Shown piece after piece: positions 35,635-43,727 of a DNA stretch of 64,000 nt; within the stretch, counting starts at the first letter, position 1; each line of letters begins with the position of its first letter. The stretch spans positions 1 to 64,000 of the forward strand of contig SUWD01000008.1 of the NCBI GenBank assembly GCA_015061685.1, written 5' to 3'. The notes beneath the pieces are model-generated. The model was not told where the DNA came from and searched no databases. It worked only from the letters and a program-made list of their open reading frames with translations. Both the position numbers and the translations under genes were made by a program. This DNA comes from Lentisphaerota bacterium. GTDB lineage: Bacteria; Verrucomicrobiota; Lentisphaeria; Victivallales; Victivallaceae.

Positions 35635-37947
35635 ATGAGTAATGATAAAGCAAGACAAAAAAATGCGTCTGAAAAATATAATATTGATTTTTCTCATATT
35701 TTGGAAGAAGGTGGTAATGCGAAAATTTATGATGCGACCGAAAAAGCAACAGGAAAATCTTATGTTTTAAAATATCTAAGTAACTGTTCATTGGAAAAAA
35801 AGCAACGCTTTATTGATGAAATAAAAGTTTTACAAGAACTAAATGAGAGAAAGATAGAAGGCGTTGTCAAAATAATAGATTTTTCTGAAGAACATCTTTG
35901 GTATGTGATGCCCAAATTACAGCCAGCATTTCCTTATATAAGCCAACAGAAATCACTTGATGTAATAGTTGATTTATTCATATCTCTTGTAAATACGTTG
36001 ATTAGTATTCATCACTCGGGCTTTGCTCATCGGGATATAAAACCTGATAACATTTATATTGATAATGGGAAAATGATATTAGGTGACTTTGGGTTAGTGG
36101 AATTTCCCGATGATGAGAAACAACATAATCTAACGCAAACAGATAAGGCTTTGGGGGCAATATTTACAATTGCTCCAGAGATGAAAAGAAATCCCGTGCT
36201 AGCGGACGGGAAAAAAGCAGATGTATATTCTTTGGCAAAAACACTTTGGATGTTTTTGGCTTCTGATACGAAGGGGTTTGAAGGTTCGTATAATTTTTTT
36301 GATGAATCACATAGTTTGCGTATAGTGGGGAAGTATACGAAAGATCATCTTGTTGAAATAGAAGAGTTGTTCTTGGCTGCAACAAATAATGTTCCTGATT
36401 TGCGACCAGATATGGATGAATTCTTGCAATATTTGCAACTTTGGAAAAATATATCTTCTGATGAATATTTGAGTCAAATAAGCAATTGGAATTTTATCAC
36501 AAAACTTCTTTTTGGTAAATTTTTGCCACAGACTGCGTTATTCAATAAATTAAGTGATATTAAGCAAATACTGAAAATAATTTCAAAATCAAAAGCTCTT
36601 AATCATATGCTGTTTGCAAACGGTGGCGGTGCAGATTTAATAGATGTAGAAGTAGCCAAGGAAAAAGACTGTTTATATTTGCACACTGATACTCATGAAA
36701 TATTTGCAGTATCTCCAAAACAACTCTATTTTTATAGTTTTTCAGATGTTCGTTGGAATTTTTTCTTGTTAGAACTGAATGTGTTAACATTCGCGGTAGA
36801 AGATGATAAAAAACAAAATATAGAAATCGTTGTTGAAGACACTCCCGGACATTATGTTTCTGCAAAAGATGCAATGTACGGAATATATGATTATGAAACT
36901 GGAAAAAAATTACCAGAAGGGTATAAAATCGTCAATAGATGTATTCGAGAAAAATTATTATTTGTAATGAAAACAGGTCCATATAACAGTATTTCTGCGA
37001 CATATGATGGTCGACATGGGGATTGCTCTTCAGAAGAATTTTTCCATTATGTAAATAATTTATTAACCGATATTTCAGCTAAAATAAAACAGGGGATAAA
37101 AGAATTTGAAATATTATCATCTATTAGCAAGCAGGGTAATCCATTCAAAAAAGATAACGTTAATCTAATTCCAAGTAGTACATCTCACAAAAGAAAACTC
37201 CCTTCTCCTATAAAATTTATAAAGAAAGAATATTCTGAATGGAATTTTTATAACGATCTAATAAAATGCGAGAATAAAGATGCAATAATGAGGTTCTATT
37301 TTGCATTAAAGTATAATAGAAACCTTGTAGATCTATCTCAAATATACAAAAGTTTAGGTAAAAATTATTTAACGAATACAACTTCTGAGTATGATTTATT
37401 TGTTATGAAAGATGGGAAAATAACAAAATGCAAGAATAATAAGTCTGATGTATTTAAAAGTGCTGCTTACTTTTTGACGGAGCGAAATGAAGCAATTCGA
37501 ACAAAAAATATACTTAACAGGAAATTATTTGATTTGTGTTCTAACTATGAAATGTATGACATTTCTGAGAATGTAAGATTTGAGATTATTTGCTTGCGTT
37601 ATTTGCCACCGACACATCTTTTTACAAAAAAAGAATTGCATGATATTATGAAAAATGCTGATGATAGAGTATCTAATAGAATTGTTGTTGACGAATCTGG
37701 TCATGTCCTTATTATAGGAGGTGGTGAAAATTATTCACTGTATCCTGTCGCCAATGAAATGTATAATCAGCGTAACAATTATGTGGGAAAATACTCTCCT
37801 TTAAATCATCTTGATAACGAATATAAAAGTTTATTGAATGCTTGGTTACATCACTTACGGGAAGAAAAAAATATTTTTTGCAATGATTTCTATTATCAGA
37901 AATTAAATATTGAAAAAACAATAAAACAAATCGAAAAATACTATTAA
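35635..37947 (+). CDS. Ser/Thr protein kinase with large unknown C-terminal region
   Basis: 770 residues, notably AT-rich. The N-terminal 15-285 region is a eukaryotic-like kinase: glycine loop LEEGGNAKIYDA, VLKYL with the ATP lysine, HRDIKPDN (132-139), LGDFGLV, and IAPEMKR in place of APE. Catalytic residues are intact. The C-terminal 480 residues have no transmembrane segment or known domain. Kinases of this type occur in phage defence (Stk2-like, PglW-like) and could phosphorylate host targets upon infection. That role is inferred only from the island. There is no clear ribosome site. Confidence 0.8.
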   Translation: MSNDKARQKNASEKYNIDFSHILEEGGNAKIYDATEKATGKSYVLKYLSNCSLEKKQRFIDEIKVLQELNERKIEGVVKIIDFSEEHLWYVMPKLQPAFPYISQQKSLDVIVDLFISLVNTLISIHHSGFAHRDIKPDNIYIDNGKMILGDFGLVEFPDDEKQHNLTQTDKALGAIFTIAPEMKRNPVLADGKKADVYSLAKTLWMFLASDTKGFEGSYNFFDESHSLRIVGKYTKDHLVEIEELFLAATNNVPDLRPDMDEFLQYLQLWKNISSDEYLSQISNWNFITKLLFGKFLPQTALFNKLSDIKQILKIISKSKALNHMLFANGGGADLIDVEVAKEKDCLYLHTDTHEIFAVSPKQLYFYSFSDVRWNFFLLELNVLTFAVEDDKKQNIEIVVEDTPGHYVSAKDAMYGIYDYETGKKLPEGYKIVNRCIREKLLFVMKTGPYNSISATYDGRHGDCSSEEFFHYVNNLLTDISAKIKQGIKEFEILSSISKQGNPFKKDNVNLIPSSTSHKRKLPSPIKFIKKEYSEWNFYNDLIKCENKDAIMRFYFALKYNRNLVDLSQIYKSLGKNYLTNTTSEYDLFVMKDGKITKCKNNKSDVFKSAAYFLTERNEAIRTKNILNRKLFDLCSNYEMYDISENVRFEIICLRYLPPTHLFTKKELHDIMKNADDRVSNRIVVDESGHVLIIGGGENYSLYPVANEMYNQRNNYVGKYSPLNHLDNEYKSLLNAWLHHLREEKNIFCNDFYYQKLNIEKTIKQIEKYY

Positions 37948-37973
37948 AATATACTTACTTGAAAGCGGCGGTG

Positions 37974-38294
37974 ATGAAAGAAAAAGTGTATGATTTTGTG
38001 AAGAATATTCCCCGGGGGAAGGTTGCCACGTATGGGCAAATCGCTTTGCATCTGGGGAATCGAAACTTTGCCCGGGCGGTGGGGAATATTCTTCATGGCA
38101 ATCCTGATCCGGAGCATATTCCATGTCATCGTGTGGTCAATGCCCAAGGGCAGCTTTCCAGAGCATATGCGTTTGGCGGTATTGAGGCACAAAGACGTCT
38201 GCTGGAGTCTGAAGGTGTCGTATTCAAGAATGAGCAGGTTGTCGATTTAAGTGTATCTAAAATAATTTTGGAAAAATCATCAACAAGCTATTGA
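37974..38294 (+). CDS. O6-alkylguanine-DNA methyltransferase-like protein
   Basis: 106 residues from the first ATG (a TTG 15 bp upstream is an alternative). It holds the conserved DNA-binding and active-site half of the Ogt/MGMT family: GKVATYGQIALHLG, NFARAVGNILHGNP and the catalytic IPCHRV with Cys51. Full enzymes have an extra N-terminal domain, absent here, as in short MGMT and alkyltransferase-like proteins. Because the cysteine is present, direct transfer of alkyl groups from guanine is plausible. It starts 26 bp after the kinase gene. Confidence 0.82.
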   Translation: MKEKVYDFVKNIPRGKVATYGQIALHLGNRNFARAVGNILHGNPDPEHIPCHRVVNAQGQLSRAYAFGGIEAQRRLLESEGVVFKNEQVVDLSVSKIILEKSSTSY

Positions 38295-38329
38295 TGATTT
38301 CATAATCTAAAAGAGTAAAGGGAAGTCTT

Positions 38330-39133
38330 ATGAGCGATTGGTATCAGCAACAATTTGACAAGGCACTAACAACAAAATTTGATGATGAGTTCAAAAAAAT
38401 TACAGGGTTGACATGGCTACCTTGGGTTGGAAAAAATTTTGATAATTGCAAGATTCTCATTGTTGCGGAGTCTCATTATACCAATACAGATGATCAAACA
38501 CTTGTCCAACAGAAAAAGCAACAATATTTAGATGATAATCTTGCGACACGAGAGGTTATGGCAGAGTACCCGCTGTATGGGTATGAAGCTGGTTGGAAAA
38601 ACAATGGCGGACGGGGAAACAACCCGACATTTGATAATCTTTTCCGATTGCTTATTTCTGACGACCTGTTATATGGTGTGGATACACACAAGCGTCGGTT
38701 GAATCTTTGTTCAAACTTTGCTTTTATGAATATAATTCAAAGGCCGATGTGGTATCCTCCATCAAGCACTGGATTTCCGAAAGAGCGACCTAATGATGCA
38801 GACCGTAAAATCGGCTGGGAGGTTGTTTACGAGGTTCTGAAAATCTTGTTGCCGGATATTTGCATTTTTTCTGGATCGGATGCCTCTAGGTATTTTGAAT
38901 ATCACATGAATAGACTCGGGATCAAGTATTCAGGATGGGAGTGGGATGCCAGTAAAATAGGCAACACCTATCCTAAAAAAGCGATAGTTGATATTTGTGG
39001 CAAGAAAATTAACCTTAAATTTATCCGACATCCAGGAAGTTATTTCAGTTGGGAACAGTGGCAGAAGTTCGTTTTTTCTGACTGTAAAAATATTCAGGAT
39101 AAACTCCTTTCAATTATAAAAGCCCAATCCTAA
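38330..39133 (+). CDS. Possible uracil-DNA glycosylase-fold protein
   Basis: 267 residues. The segment NCKILIVAESHYTN near residue 45 and the C-terminal KFIRHPGSYFSW resemble the two active-site strands of the uracil-DNA glycosylase superfamily, and LLPDICIFSGSDAS fits the central strand. The match is by pattern only. The usual catalytic residues of motif 1 are altered, so it may be a divergent glycosylase-fold nuclease or sensor. It is the last gene of the island and is followed by a strong terminator. GGGAAG precedes the ATG. Confidence 0.5.
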   Translation: MSDWYQQQFDKALTTKFDDEFKKITGLTWLPWVGKNFDNCKILIVAESHYTNTDDQTLVQQKKQQYLDDNLATREVMAEYPLYGYEAGWKNNGGRGNNPTFDNLFRLLISDDLLYGVDTHKRRLNLCSNFAFMNIIQRPMWYPPSSTGFPKERPNDADRKIGWEVVYEVLKILLPDICIFSGSDASRYFEYHMNRLGIKYSGWEWDASKIGNTYPKKAIVDICGKKINLKFIRHPGSYFSWEQWQKFVFSDCKNIQDKLLSIIKAQS

Positions 39134-39221
39134 ATTGGTATGGTAAAATCAGTTCTTCTGAAAATCCAGCCCTTTTGAGGGTAAATTGTCACGACACGGG
39201 GTATCGAGACAGAGAGAGATT

Positions 39222-39251
39222 TTTGAGAGAAAATGAGGGTTTTCTCTCAAA
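39222..39251. repeat. Perfect inverted repeat
   Basis: TTTGAGAGAAA and TTTCTCTCAAA are separated by 7 bases. It lies in the gap between the last island gene and its terminator; function unknown. Confidence 0.5.
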
Positions 39252-39286
39252 TATACTTTGCAACTGACATCTCTGCTTAAAAGCGT

Positions 39287-39336
39287 AAAAGCCGTAATTT
39301 GCTTGAAGTCAAGCAGTAACTACGGCTTTTTATTTT
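39287..39336 (+). terminator. Strong terminator at the end of the defence island
   Basis: AAAAGCCGTA pairs with TACGGCTTTT, with an inner stem TGCTTGA/TCAAGCA (39300-39315), followed by TATTTT. It is symmetrical enough to act in both directions. Confidence 0.8.
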
Positions 39337-39375
39337 AACAAACTCACGACACTTTCGGTCGCAAGTTGCAGTTAG

Positions 39376-39404
39376 CCCTCCGTCGCTCTGCGAGCTATGG
39401 AGGG
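39376..39404. repeat. Hairpin between island and tmRNA
   Basis: CCCTCC/GGAGGG outer stem with GCTC/GAGC inner stem. It lies in a stretch (39340-39450) that has no gene and looks like inserted repeat DNA. Confidence 0.4.
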
Positions 39405-39449
39405 CATCCTTCGCCCGCTCCGTCTGCGACTCCGCTTTTTTTTGCTTGC

Positions 39450-39494
39450 GCAAAAAAAAATCTACGGATAGCAAGACGGGCTTGCCATCCGTAG
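39450..39494 (-). terminator. Terminator of the tmRNA gene
   Basis: Read on the minus strand, CTACGGAT-GCAAG pairs with CTTGC-ATCCGTAG around a 5-base loop and is followed by a run of nine T. It starts 13 bases after the encoded CCA end of ssrA. Confidence 0.85.
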
Positions 39495-39507
39495 CTTTAG
39501 CGAAGGA

Positions 39508-39868
39508 TGGTGGAGGTGAGGGGAGTTGAACCCCTGTCCCAACGAGGAATGATGAAGACATCTACATGCTTGTTCCATCTTCAATTGTTTTTCGTCCTCC
39601 GTTCCGCCAATGGACAGGCGGTCCTTCAGAACAGGCATTCTGAAATCTCGCAGAAGTTCCGAATGCCGGGAATCTCTGCCAGGGCGCTGGATGACGCCGC
39701 TTACACCTTAGCACCCGGTCAGGCGCAGCGACGTGGCGGGAAAATTATGCCGCCAGAGCAAACTCTTCGTTCGCATTTATTGTTTTAACCGGTGATTAAC
39801 GAGGCCAACGGTCATCCTCGGCATGCAATCAACCCAGTACCTTCGCCGGTCGAATCCGGAACACCCCC
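39508..39868 (-). ncRNA. ssrA: Transfer-messenger RNA (tmRNA)
   Basis: The 5' end GGGGGTGTTCCGGATTCGAC and 3' end GGGGTTCAACTCCCC-TCACCTCCACCA form the tRNA-like acceptor (7 bp with one G-U) and T arm, with CCA encoded. The tag frame lies at 39745-39774: GCG as likely resume codon, then codons giving ANEEFALAA and TAA. The RNA rescues stalled ribosomes together with SmpB, whose gene lies 1.9 kb away. The length (361 nt) is normal for a one-piece tmRNA. Its 3' end faces the defence island, a classic site for island integration. Confidence 0.97.
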
Positions 39869-39909
39869 AGAATCGATGATTGTATGCGGTTTTTTATGCC
39901 GCAATTACT

Positions 39910-39938
39910 AATATAACTCTTTATTGGTGCTTTTTCAA
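39910..39938 (-). promoter_or_regulatory. ssrA promoter
   Basis: On the minus strand, TTGAAA (39933-39938) and TATATT (39910-39915) with a 17-bp spacer. Transcription would begin about 35 nt before mature tmRNA, leaving a leader with a GCGG/CCGC hairpin for RNase P processing. Confidence 0.75.
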
Positions 39939-39947
39939 CAAAAAAAC

Positions 39948-39975
39948 TTGATTTTTTTGCAAAATCATATATATT
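39948..39975 (+). promoter_or_regulatory. Promoter of grpE-dnaJ-smpB
   Basis: TTGATT (39948-39953) and TATATT (39970-39975), spacer 16 bp, divergent from the ssrA promoter. No CIRCE element was found. The CTTGATT context is loosely like a heat-shock -35 box but not diagnostic. Confidence 0.5.
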
Positions 39976-40024
39976 AATAAATTCAGCATATATAGTATCA
40001 ATCGCCATTCATGAGGTTTTTATC

Positions 40025-40645
40025 ATGGCCGAAAATAATGAAAAAATCACCCCGGCGGAAGAAAATATGGCCGCCGAAAACAGTGCCGATCAGGTCAACA
40101 GCGTCCTTGAGCAGGGCGAAACTGCCGCCGGTGATGCCGCTGCTGCCGAACCTGTTTCCGAAGTCGATCAGCTTAAAGCACAGCTTGCCGAGCAGCAGGC
40201 AAAATTCCTCTATCTCCAGGCGGAATATCAGAATTTCCGCCGCCGTGCCGCCAGAGATATCAGCGATGCCAGAAGTCATGCCATCGCCGATACACTCACC
40301 CCGTTTTTAAGCGTTTCCGACTTCCTCGGTATGGCACAGACTGCGGCTGAAAAAACCGACAATCTCGATGCTATCAAGCAGGGATTGACCATGATTATCG
40401 CCCAGTTTGACAAAGCTCTGGAAGAAATGAGCGTGCGTAAATTCACCAGTACCGGAGAGAAATTTGATCCCGATCTTCACGATGCCGTCGGCAGGGAGCC
40501 GTCGGATACTGTTCCGGAAGATGTGGTCATCCGGGAGTGGAATTGCGGATATAAAATCGGCGAAAAGCTGCTTCGTCCCGCCCGGGTTTTGGTCTCATCC
40601 GGCCCGGCAGCGGCGGAAACTGCTGAAAACGCAGACAAGGAGTGA
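40025..40645 (+). CDS. grpE: Nucleotide exchange factor GrpE
   Basis: 206 residues. An acidic, alanine-rich N-terminal tail (1-45) leads into the long dimerisation helix (VDQLKAQLAEQQAKFLYLQAEYQNF) and the beta domain with DPDLHDAVGREP and VIREWNCGYKIGEKLLRPARVLVS, the GrpE signature. GrpE releases ADP from DnaK in the chaperone cycle. It starts behind GAGG and is followed 6 bp later by dnaJ. A Glu/Ala tail extends the C terminus. dnaK is not in the window. Confidence 0.95.
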   Translation: MAENNEKITPAEENMAAENSADQVNSVLEQGETAAGDAAAAEPVSEVDQLKAQLAEQQAKFLYLQAEYQNFRRRAARDISDARSHAIADTLTPFLSVSDFLGMAQTAAEKTDNLDAIKQGLTMIIAQFDKALEEMSVRKFTSTGEKFDPDLHDAVGREPSDTVPEDVVIREWNCGYKIGEKLLRPARVLVSSGPAAAETAENADKE

Positions 40646-40651
40646 TCCATC

Positions 40652-41788
40652 ATGGCTGACTATTACGAAACTCTTGGCATCAGCAAAGGTGCTTCTGCTG
40701 ACGAAATCAAAAAAGCATACCGCAAACTTGCGGTCAAATATCACCCCGACAAAAATCCGGGCAACAAGGAAGCCGAGGAGAAATTCAAAGAGGTCTCTGC
40801 CGCTTATGAAACTTTGAGCAATCCGGATAAACGCCGCCAGTATGACCAATTCGGTCATGATGCCTACACCCGCAGCGGCGGTGGAGCTGGGGGAGCCGGA
40901 TTCAATGCCCAGGATATTTTCAGCCAGTTCTTCGGCGGCGGCGGCTTCGGCGGTTTTGAAGATCTTTTCGGCGGCGGTTCCCGCCGGGCAAATCCCAATG
41001 CCCCCCAGCAGGGTGAAGATCTTCGTTATGCCGTGGAAATCGACTTCGAAGACGCCATGTATGGCGTGGATAAAAAGATCAATGTTTCCCGTTACGAGAC
41101 TTGTGAGAAGTGTTCCGGCAGCGGTTGTGCCGGGGGAACCGGCAAAAAGACTTGCAGCCGGTGCGGCGGTTCGGGGACTTTGAATATTTCTCAAGGCTTT
41201 TTCAGTGTCCGTCAGCCTTGTCCGAATTGTTCCGGAACCGGTCAGATCATCGACAAACCCTGTTCATCATGTCACGGGCAGGGCAGGGTGAAAACTTCCG
41301 CTCCGCTGCAGATCCATATTCCTGCCGGTGTCGATAACGGTACTCAGATCCGGGTGCCGGGCAAAGGCAGTTCCGGTTTGCGTGGCGGCGGCCCCGGTGA
41401 TCTTTATGTGGTCATGCGTGTCCGTCCCAGTGCTGTTTTTGAGCGTGAAGAAAATGATCTGCTCTGCGAAGTGCCGATCCCGTTTGCCGTAGCTGCTGCC
41501 GGTGGAGAAATTGATGTGCCGACCATTTCCGGCAAAGCAAAGATCCGGGTGCCGGCAGGCACGCAGAGTTATGCCATGCTGCGTCTCAAGGGCAAAGGAG
41601 CCCCGTCAGTTCGCGGCGGCGGCAGAGGTGATCTGCGCATCCGGCTTATCGTGGAGACCCCCTCCGGATTGTCGAAAGAACAGCTTGAATTACTGGAGAA
41701 ATTCAACGCTTCTCTGACGGAAAAAAATAACCGCCGTCAGAAAGAATTTGCCGAAAGAGCAAAAAATTTCCTGCGTGGGGAGGATTAA
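40652..41788 (+). CDS. dnaJ: Chaperone DnaJ
   Basis: 378 residues, full length. The J domain (1-70) carries HPD at 31-33, which stimulates DnaK. A Gly/Phe-rich linker follows ([15 protein letters not shown]). The zinc region has four CxxCxGxG-type repeats ([32 protein letters not shown]). The C-terminal substrate-binding domains contain VPAGTQ and RGDLRI. It forms one operon with grpE and smpB. Confidence 0.97.
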   Translation: MADYYETLGISKGASADEIKKAYRKLAVKYHPDKNPGNKEAEEKFKEVSAAYETLSNPDKRRQYDQFGHDAYTRSGGGAGGAGFNAQDIFSQFFGGGGFGGFEDLFGGGSRRANPNAPQQGEDLRYAVEIDFEDAMYGVDKKINVSRYETCEKCSGSGCAGGTGKKTCSRCGGSGTLNISQGFFSVRQPCPNCSGTGQIIDKPCSSCHGQGRVKTSAPLQIHIPAGVDNGTQIRVPGKGSSGLRGGGPGDLYVVMRVRPSAVFEREENDLLCEVPIPFAVAAAGGEIDVPTISGKAKIRVPAGTQSYAMLRLKGKGAPSVRGGGRGDLRIRLIVETPSGLSKEQLELLEKFNASLTEKNNRRQKEFAERAKNFLRGED

Positions 41789-41791
41789 ATC

Positions 41792-42253
41792 ATGCCCCGT
41801 CAGGATCCCAAAGACCCGGTATTGGCGACCAACCGCAAAGCTTTCCATGACTACACCGTCCTGGATCGTTTTGAGGCCGGTATCCAATTGGTCGGTACCG
41901 AGGTGAAAAGCTGCCGGGCAAGGGCGATCCAGTTGCAGGAAGGCTTCGTCAAAATTGAAAAAAATCAGGCATTGCTTTATAATGTCCATATTGCGGCGTA
42001 TGATTTTGGGAACCGCTTCAACCATCAGACCCGGCAGGTTCGGCGGCTTCTTCTGCACAAAAGGGAAATTTTGAAACTTTCCCAATGGCTCAACACCAAA
42101 GGCGGTACGCTTATCCCTCTGAAGTTTTATCTGCACAAAGGCTTGGTCAAAGTCGAAATAGCCTACTGTCAGGGTAAAACTCACGCCGATCAGCGTGAAA
42201 CTTTACGCAAACGTGAAACCGAACGTGAAATGCAGCGTTTTGTCCGCAAATAA
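41792..42253 (+). CDS. smpB: SsrA-binding protein SmpB
   Basis: 153 residues with the SmpB pattern: ATNRKAFHDYTVLDRFEAGI, LVGTEVKSCR, LQEGFVKI, HQTRQVRRLLLHKREI, and a basic C-terminal tail (RETLRKRETEREMQRF) that mimics mRNA in the ribosome channel. SmpB binds tmRNA and brings it to stalled ribosomes. It is 3 bp after dnaJ; the ssrA gene is divergently encoded just upstream of the operon. Confidence 0.97.
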   Translation: MPRQDPKDPVLATNRKAFHDYTVLDRFEAGIQLVGTEVKSCRARAIQLQEGFVKIEKNQALLYNVHIAAYDFGNRFNHQTRQVRRLLLHKREILKLSQWLNTKGGTLIPLKFYLHKGLVKVEIAYCQGKTHADQRETLRKRETEREMQRFVRK

Positions 42254-42520
42254 CTCAAACAAGTCCGCAAAAGAACAACGGAGTGTCGCGGTGCTCCGTT
42301 GTCATGCCTCTGCTCCATGCACCCACGCTCTACTGCCTATACGGCTTATGCGGCCTATCCGGCCTATTGCTCTGCCCCATCCAACGGTCTGCGGTCACCG
42401 CGGCTCTGCTCCATGCTGTAAAGCAGTCAGCAAAGCTCCTGCTTGTCCTGCTGTTATTTTTTTGTTGCCGTAAACTGATGTTGAAACACAAACTCTTATC
42501 AAACTCTTATCAGCGATATT
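42254..42520. repeat. Intergenic region with repeat-family copy and tandem 11-mer
   Basis: 42254-42290 matches 61244-61280 with only a few changes (CTCAAACAAGTC-GCAAAAGAA-AACGG-GTGTCGC). It runs into a 9-bp perfect stem ACAACGGAG/CTCCGTTGT (42275-42302), possibly the smpB terminator. AAACTCTTATC is repeated in tandem at 42490-42511. No gene is supported. Confidence 0.5.
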
Positions 42521-42542
42521 CCCCAAAAACTTTTATATTCTA

Positions 42543-42571
42543 TTGCAAAACATTACGGTTGCATGTATAAT
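42543..42571 (+). promoter_or_regulatory. Promoter of the sugar-locus regulator
   Basis: TTGCAA (42543-42548) and TATAAT (42566-42571) with a 17-bp spacer. It lies 40 bp before the chosen ATG at 42612, which also argues against an earlier start inside the promoter. Confidence 0.7.
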
Positions 42572-42611
42572 ATTCAGCAGTTTGAAACGAATTGAATTAT
42601 CCGGGGAAAAG

Positions 42612-43706
42612 ATGATGAAAGATCGCTTTCTCAGCAAGAATTTGTACACTCTGTTTGCAGAACGCATTGAATCCGGTGAACTTCCACCCGGCAGCTGTCT
42701 GCCGTCAAATCAGCAGCTGGCAGATGAATTTCACGTTTCCATCATGACTGCCAACCGGGTTTTCAACCAGCTTGCGAAATCCGGTTACATCCGCCGTGAG
42801 CAGGGGCGTGGCAGTTTTGTTTGTGATGCTCTGCCGAGCGGAGACCGCAAAATTTATCACATCGGCATTGCCGACCAGGTGACTTATCCGGTAATTTCGA
42901 TCAGAAATGCGGCATTGGATATCCGGCCCAAAACCATAAGTCATTATCTGCAGGATTACGGGTGTGCGGTTCAGATGATAAATTACAAAGATGTTGTTGA
43001 CCGGGAGACGCTCTCCTGTTTATCCCGAAAGCTTGACGGTTTGATCGTCTCTGCCGGATTTCTGGATCGCACTACTGAACGCAATTTGTCACAATTGACG
43101 ATCCCGATCGTAGTGGTGAATAGGGAATATCTGGTTGATATACCGTTTCATCAGGTTCTTATGGACATGTATCCGGCACTTCAGGATGCTGCCAAACGGA
43201 TTGTTAAGGGGAATTACCATGAAGTGATTATTGTCCGGGAGTCACATCCTCACGGGATGATACGCTGCACAAATTTCATCAAGGAATTGCTCCGCGAGGG
43301 ATTCAATGTCAAAAACATCCGCTGCTATTCGATCAAAAATATTGCTTTGCAGGATGAATCGCCTTTTTATGAGCTTGGCATGAAACTTGCCGGTGGATTG
43401 TCCGGCAAACTGCTTTTCTCGACCTCTGACGTGGTATCTTTTGCCATGCTGAAAGCGTTTGCTGAATCCGGGGTCATTCCCGGCAGAGACTTTGATCTTT
43501 TGAGTTTCGACAATCTGGAGGGATATGGATATCTGCCGCAGAAAGAAGCCATGCTTACCAGCATTGATTATCCAAGAGTGGCAATTTCCGAACAGGCGGC
43601 ACAACTGCTGTTGGAAAAGATGGAAAAACCGGGCAGGGGAACGACTGTTCTAAAGGTACCGGCGAGTTTGAAAATACGTTCGACAGCTTTCAATTCAAAT
43701 CGGTAA
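42612..43706 (+). CDS. GntR-family regulator with LacI-type sugar-binding domain
   Basis: 364 residues. The N-terminal GntR winged helix (residues about 5-75: YTLFAERIESGELPPGSCLP, QQLADEFHVSIMTANRVFNQ, GYIRREQGRGSFV) is joined to a periplasmic-binding-protein-like domain of LacI type (IVVVNREYLVD, FDLLSFDNLEGYGYL, LTSIDYPRVAISEQAAQLL). This combination (AraR/XylR-like) senses a sugar and represses nearby hydrolase genes. GGGGA precedes the ATG. It heads the carbohydrate locus and is likely its regulator. Confidence 0.9.
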   Translation: MMKDRFLSKNLYTLFAERIESGELPPGSCLPSNQQLADEFHVSIMTANRVFNQLAKSGYIRREQGRGSFVCDALPSGDRKIYHIGIADQVTYPVISIRNAALDIRPKTISHYLQDYGCAVQMINYKDVVDRETLSCLSRKLDGLIVSAGFLDRTTERNLSQLTIPIVVVNREYLVDIPFHQVLMDMYPALQDAAKRIVKGNYHEVIIVRESHPHGMIRCTNFIKELLREGFNVKNIRCYSIKNIALQDESPFYELGMKLAGGLSGKLLFSTSDVVSFAMLKAFAESGVIPGRDFDLLSFDNLEGYGYLPQKEAMLTSIDYPRVAISEQAAQLLLEKMEKPGRGTTVLKVPASLKIRSTAFNSNR

Positions 43707-43727
43707 TCATCAGAAACGGAATATAAA

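Noticed and set aside
37959-37973. TTG start for the alkyltransferase-like gene
   Set aside because: No ribosome site precedes it; the ATG 15 bp downstream keeps the whole conserved domain.
39277-39788. Open frames covering the tmRNA gene on both strands
   Set aside because: The region is fully explained by the tmRNA structure, its terminator and repeats.
40000-40024. CIRCE (HrcA) element before grpE
   Set aside because: No TTAGCACTC-N9-GAGTGCTAA-like inverted repeat is present upstream of grpE.
42195-42570. Open frames downstream of smpB
   Set aside because: They cross hairpins and the promoter of the next gene and give low-complexity Cys/Leu-rich products.
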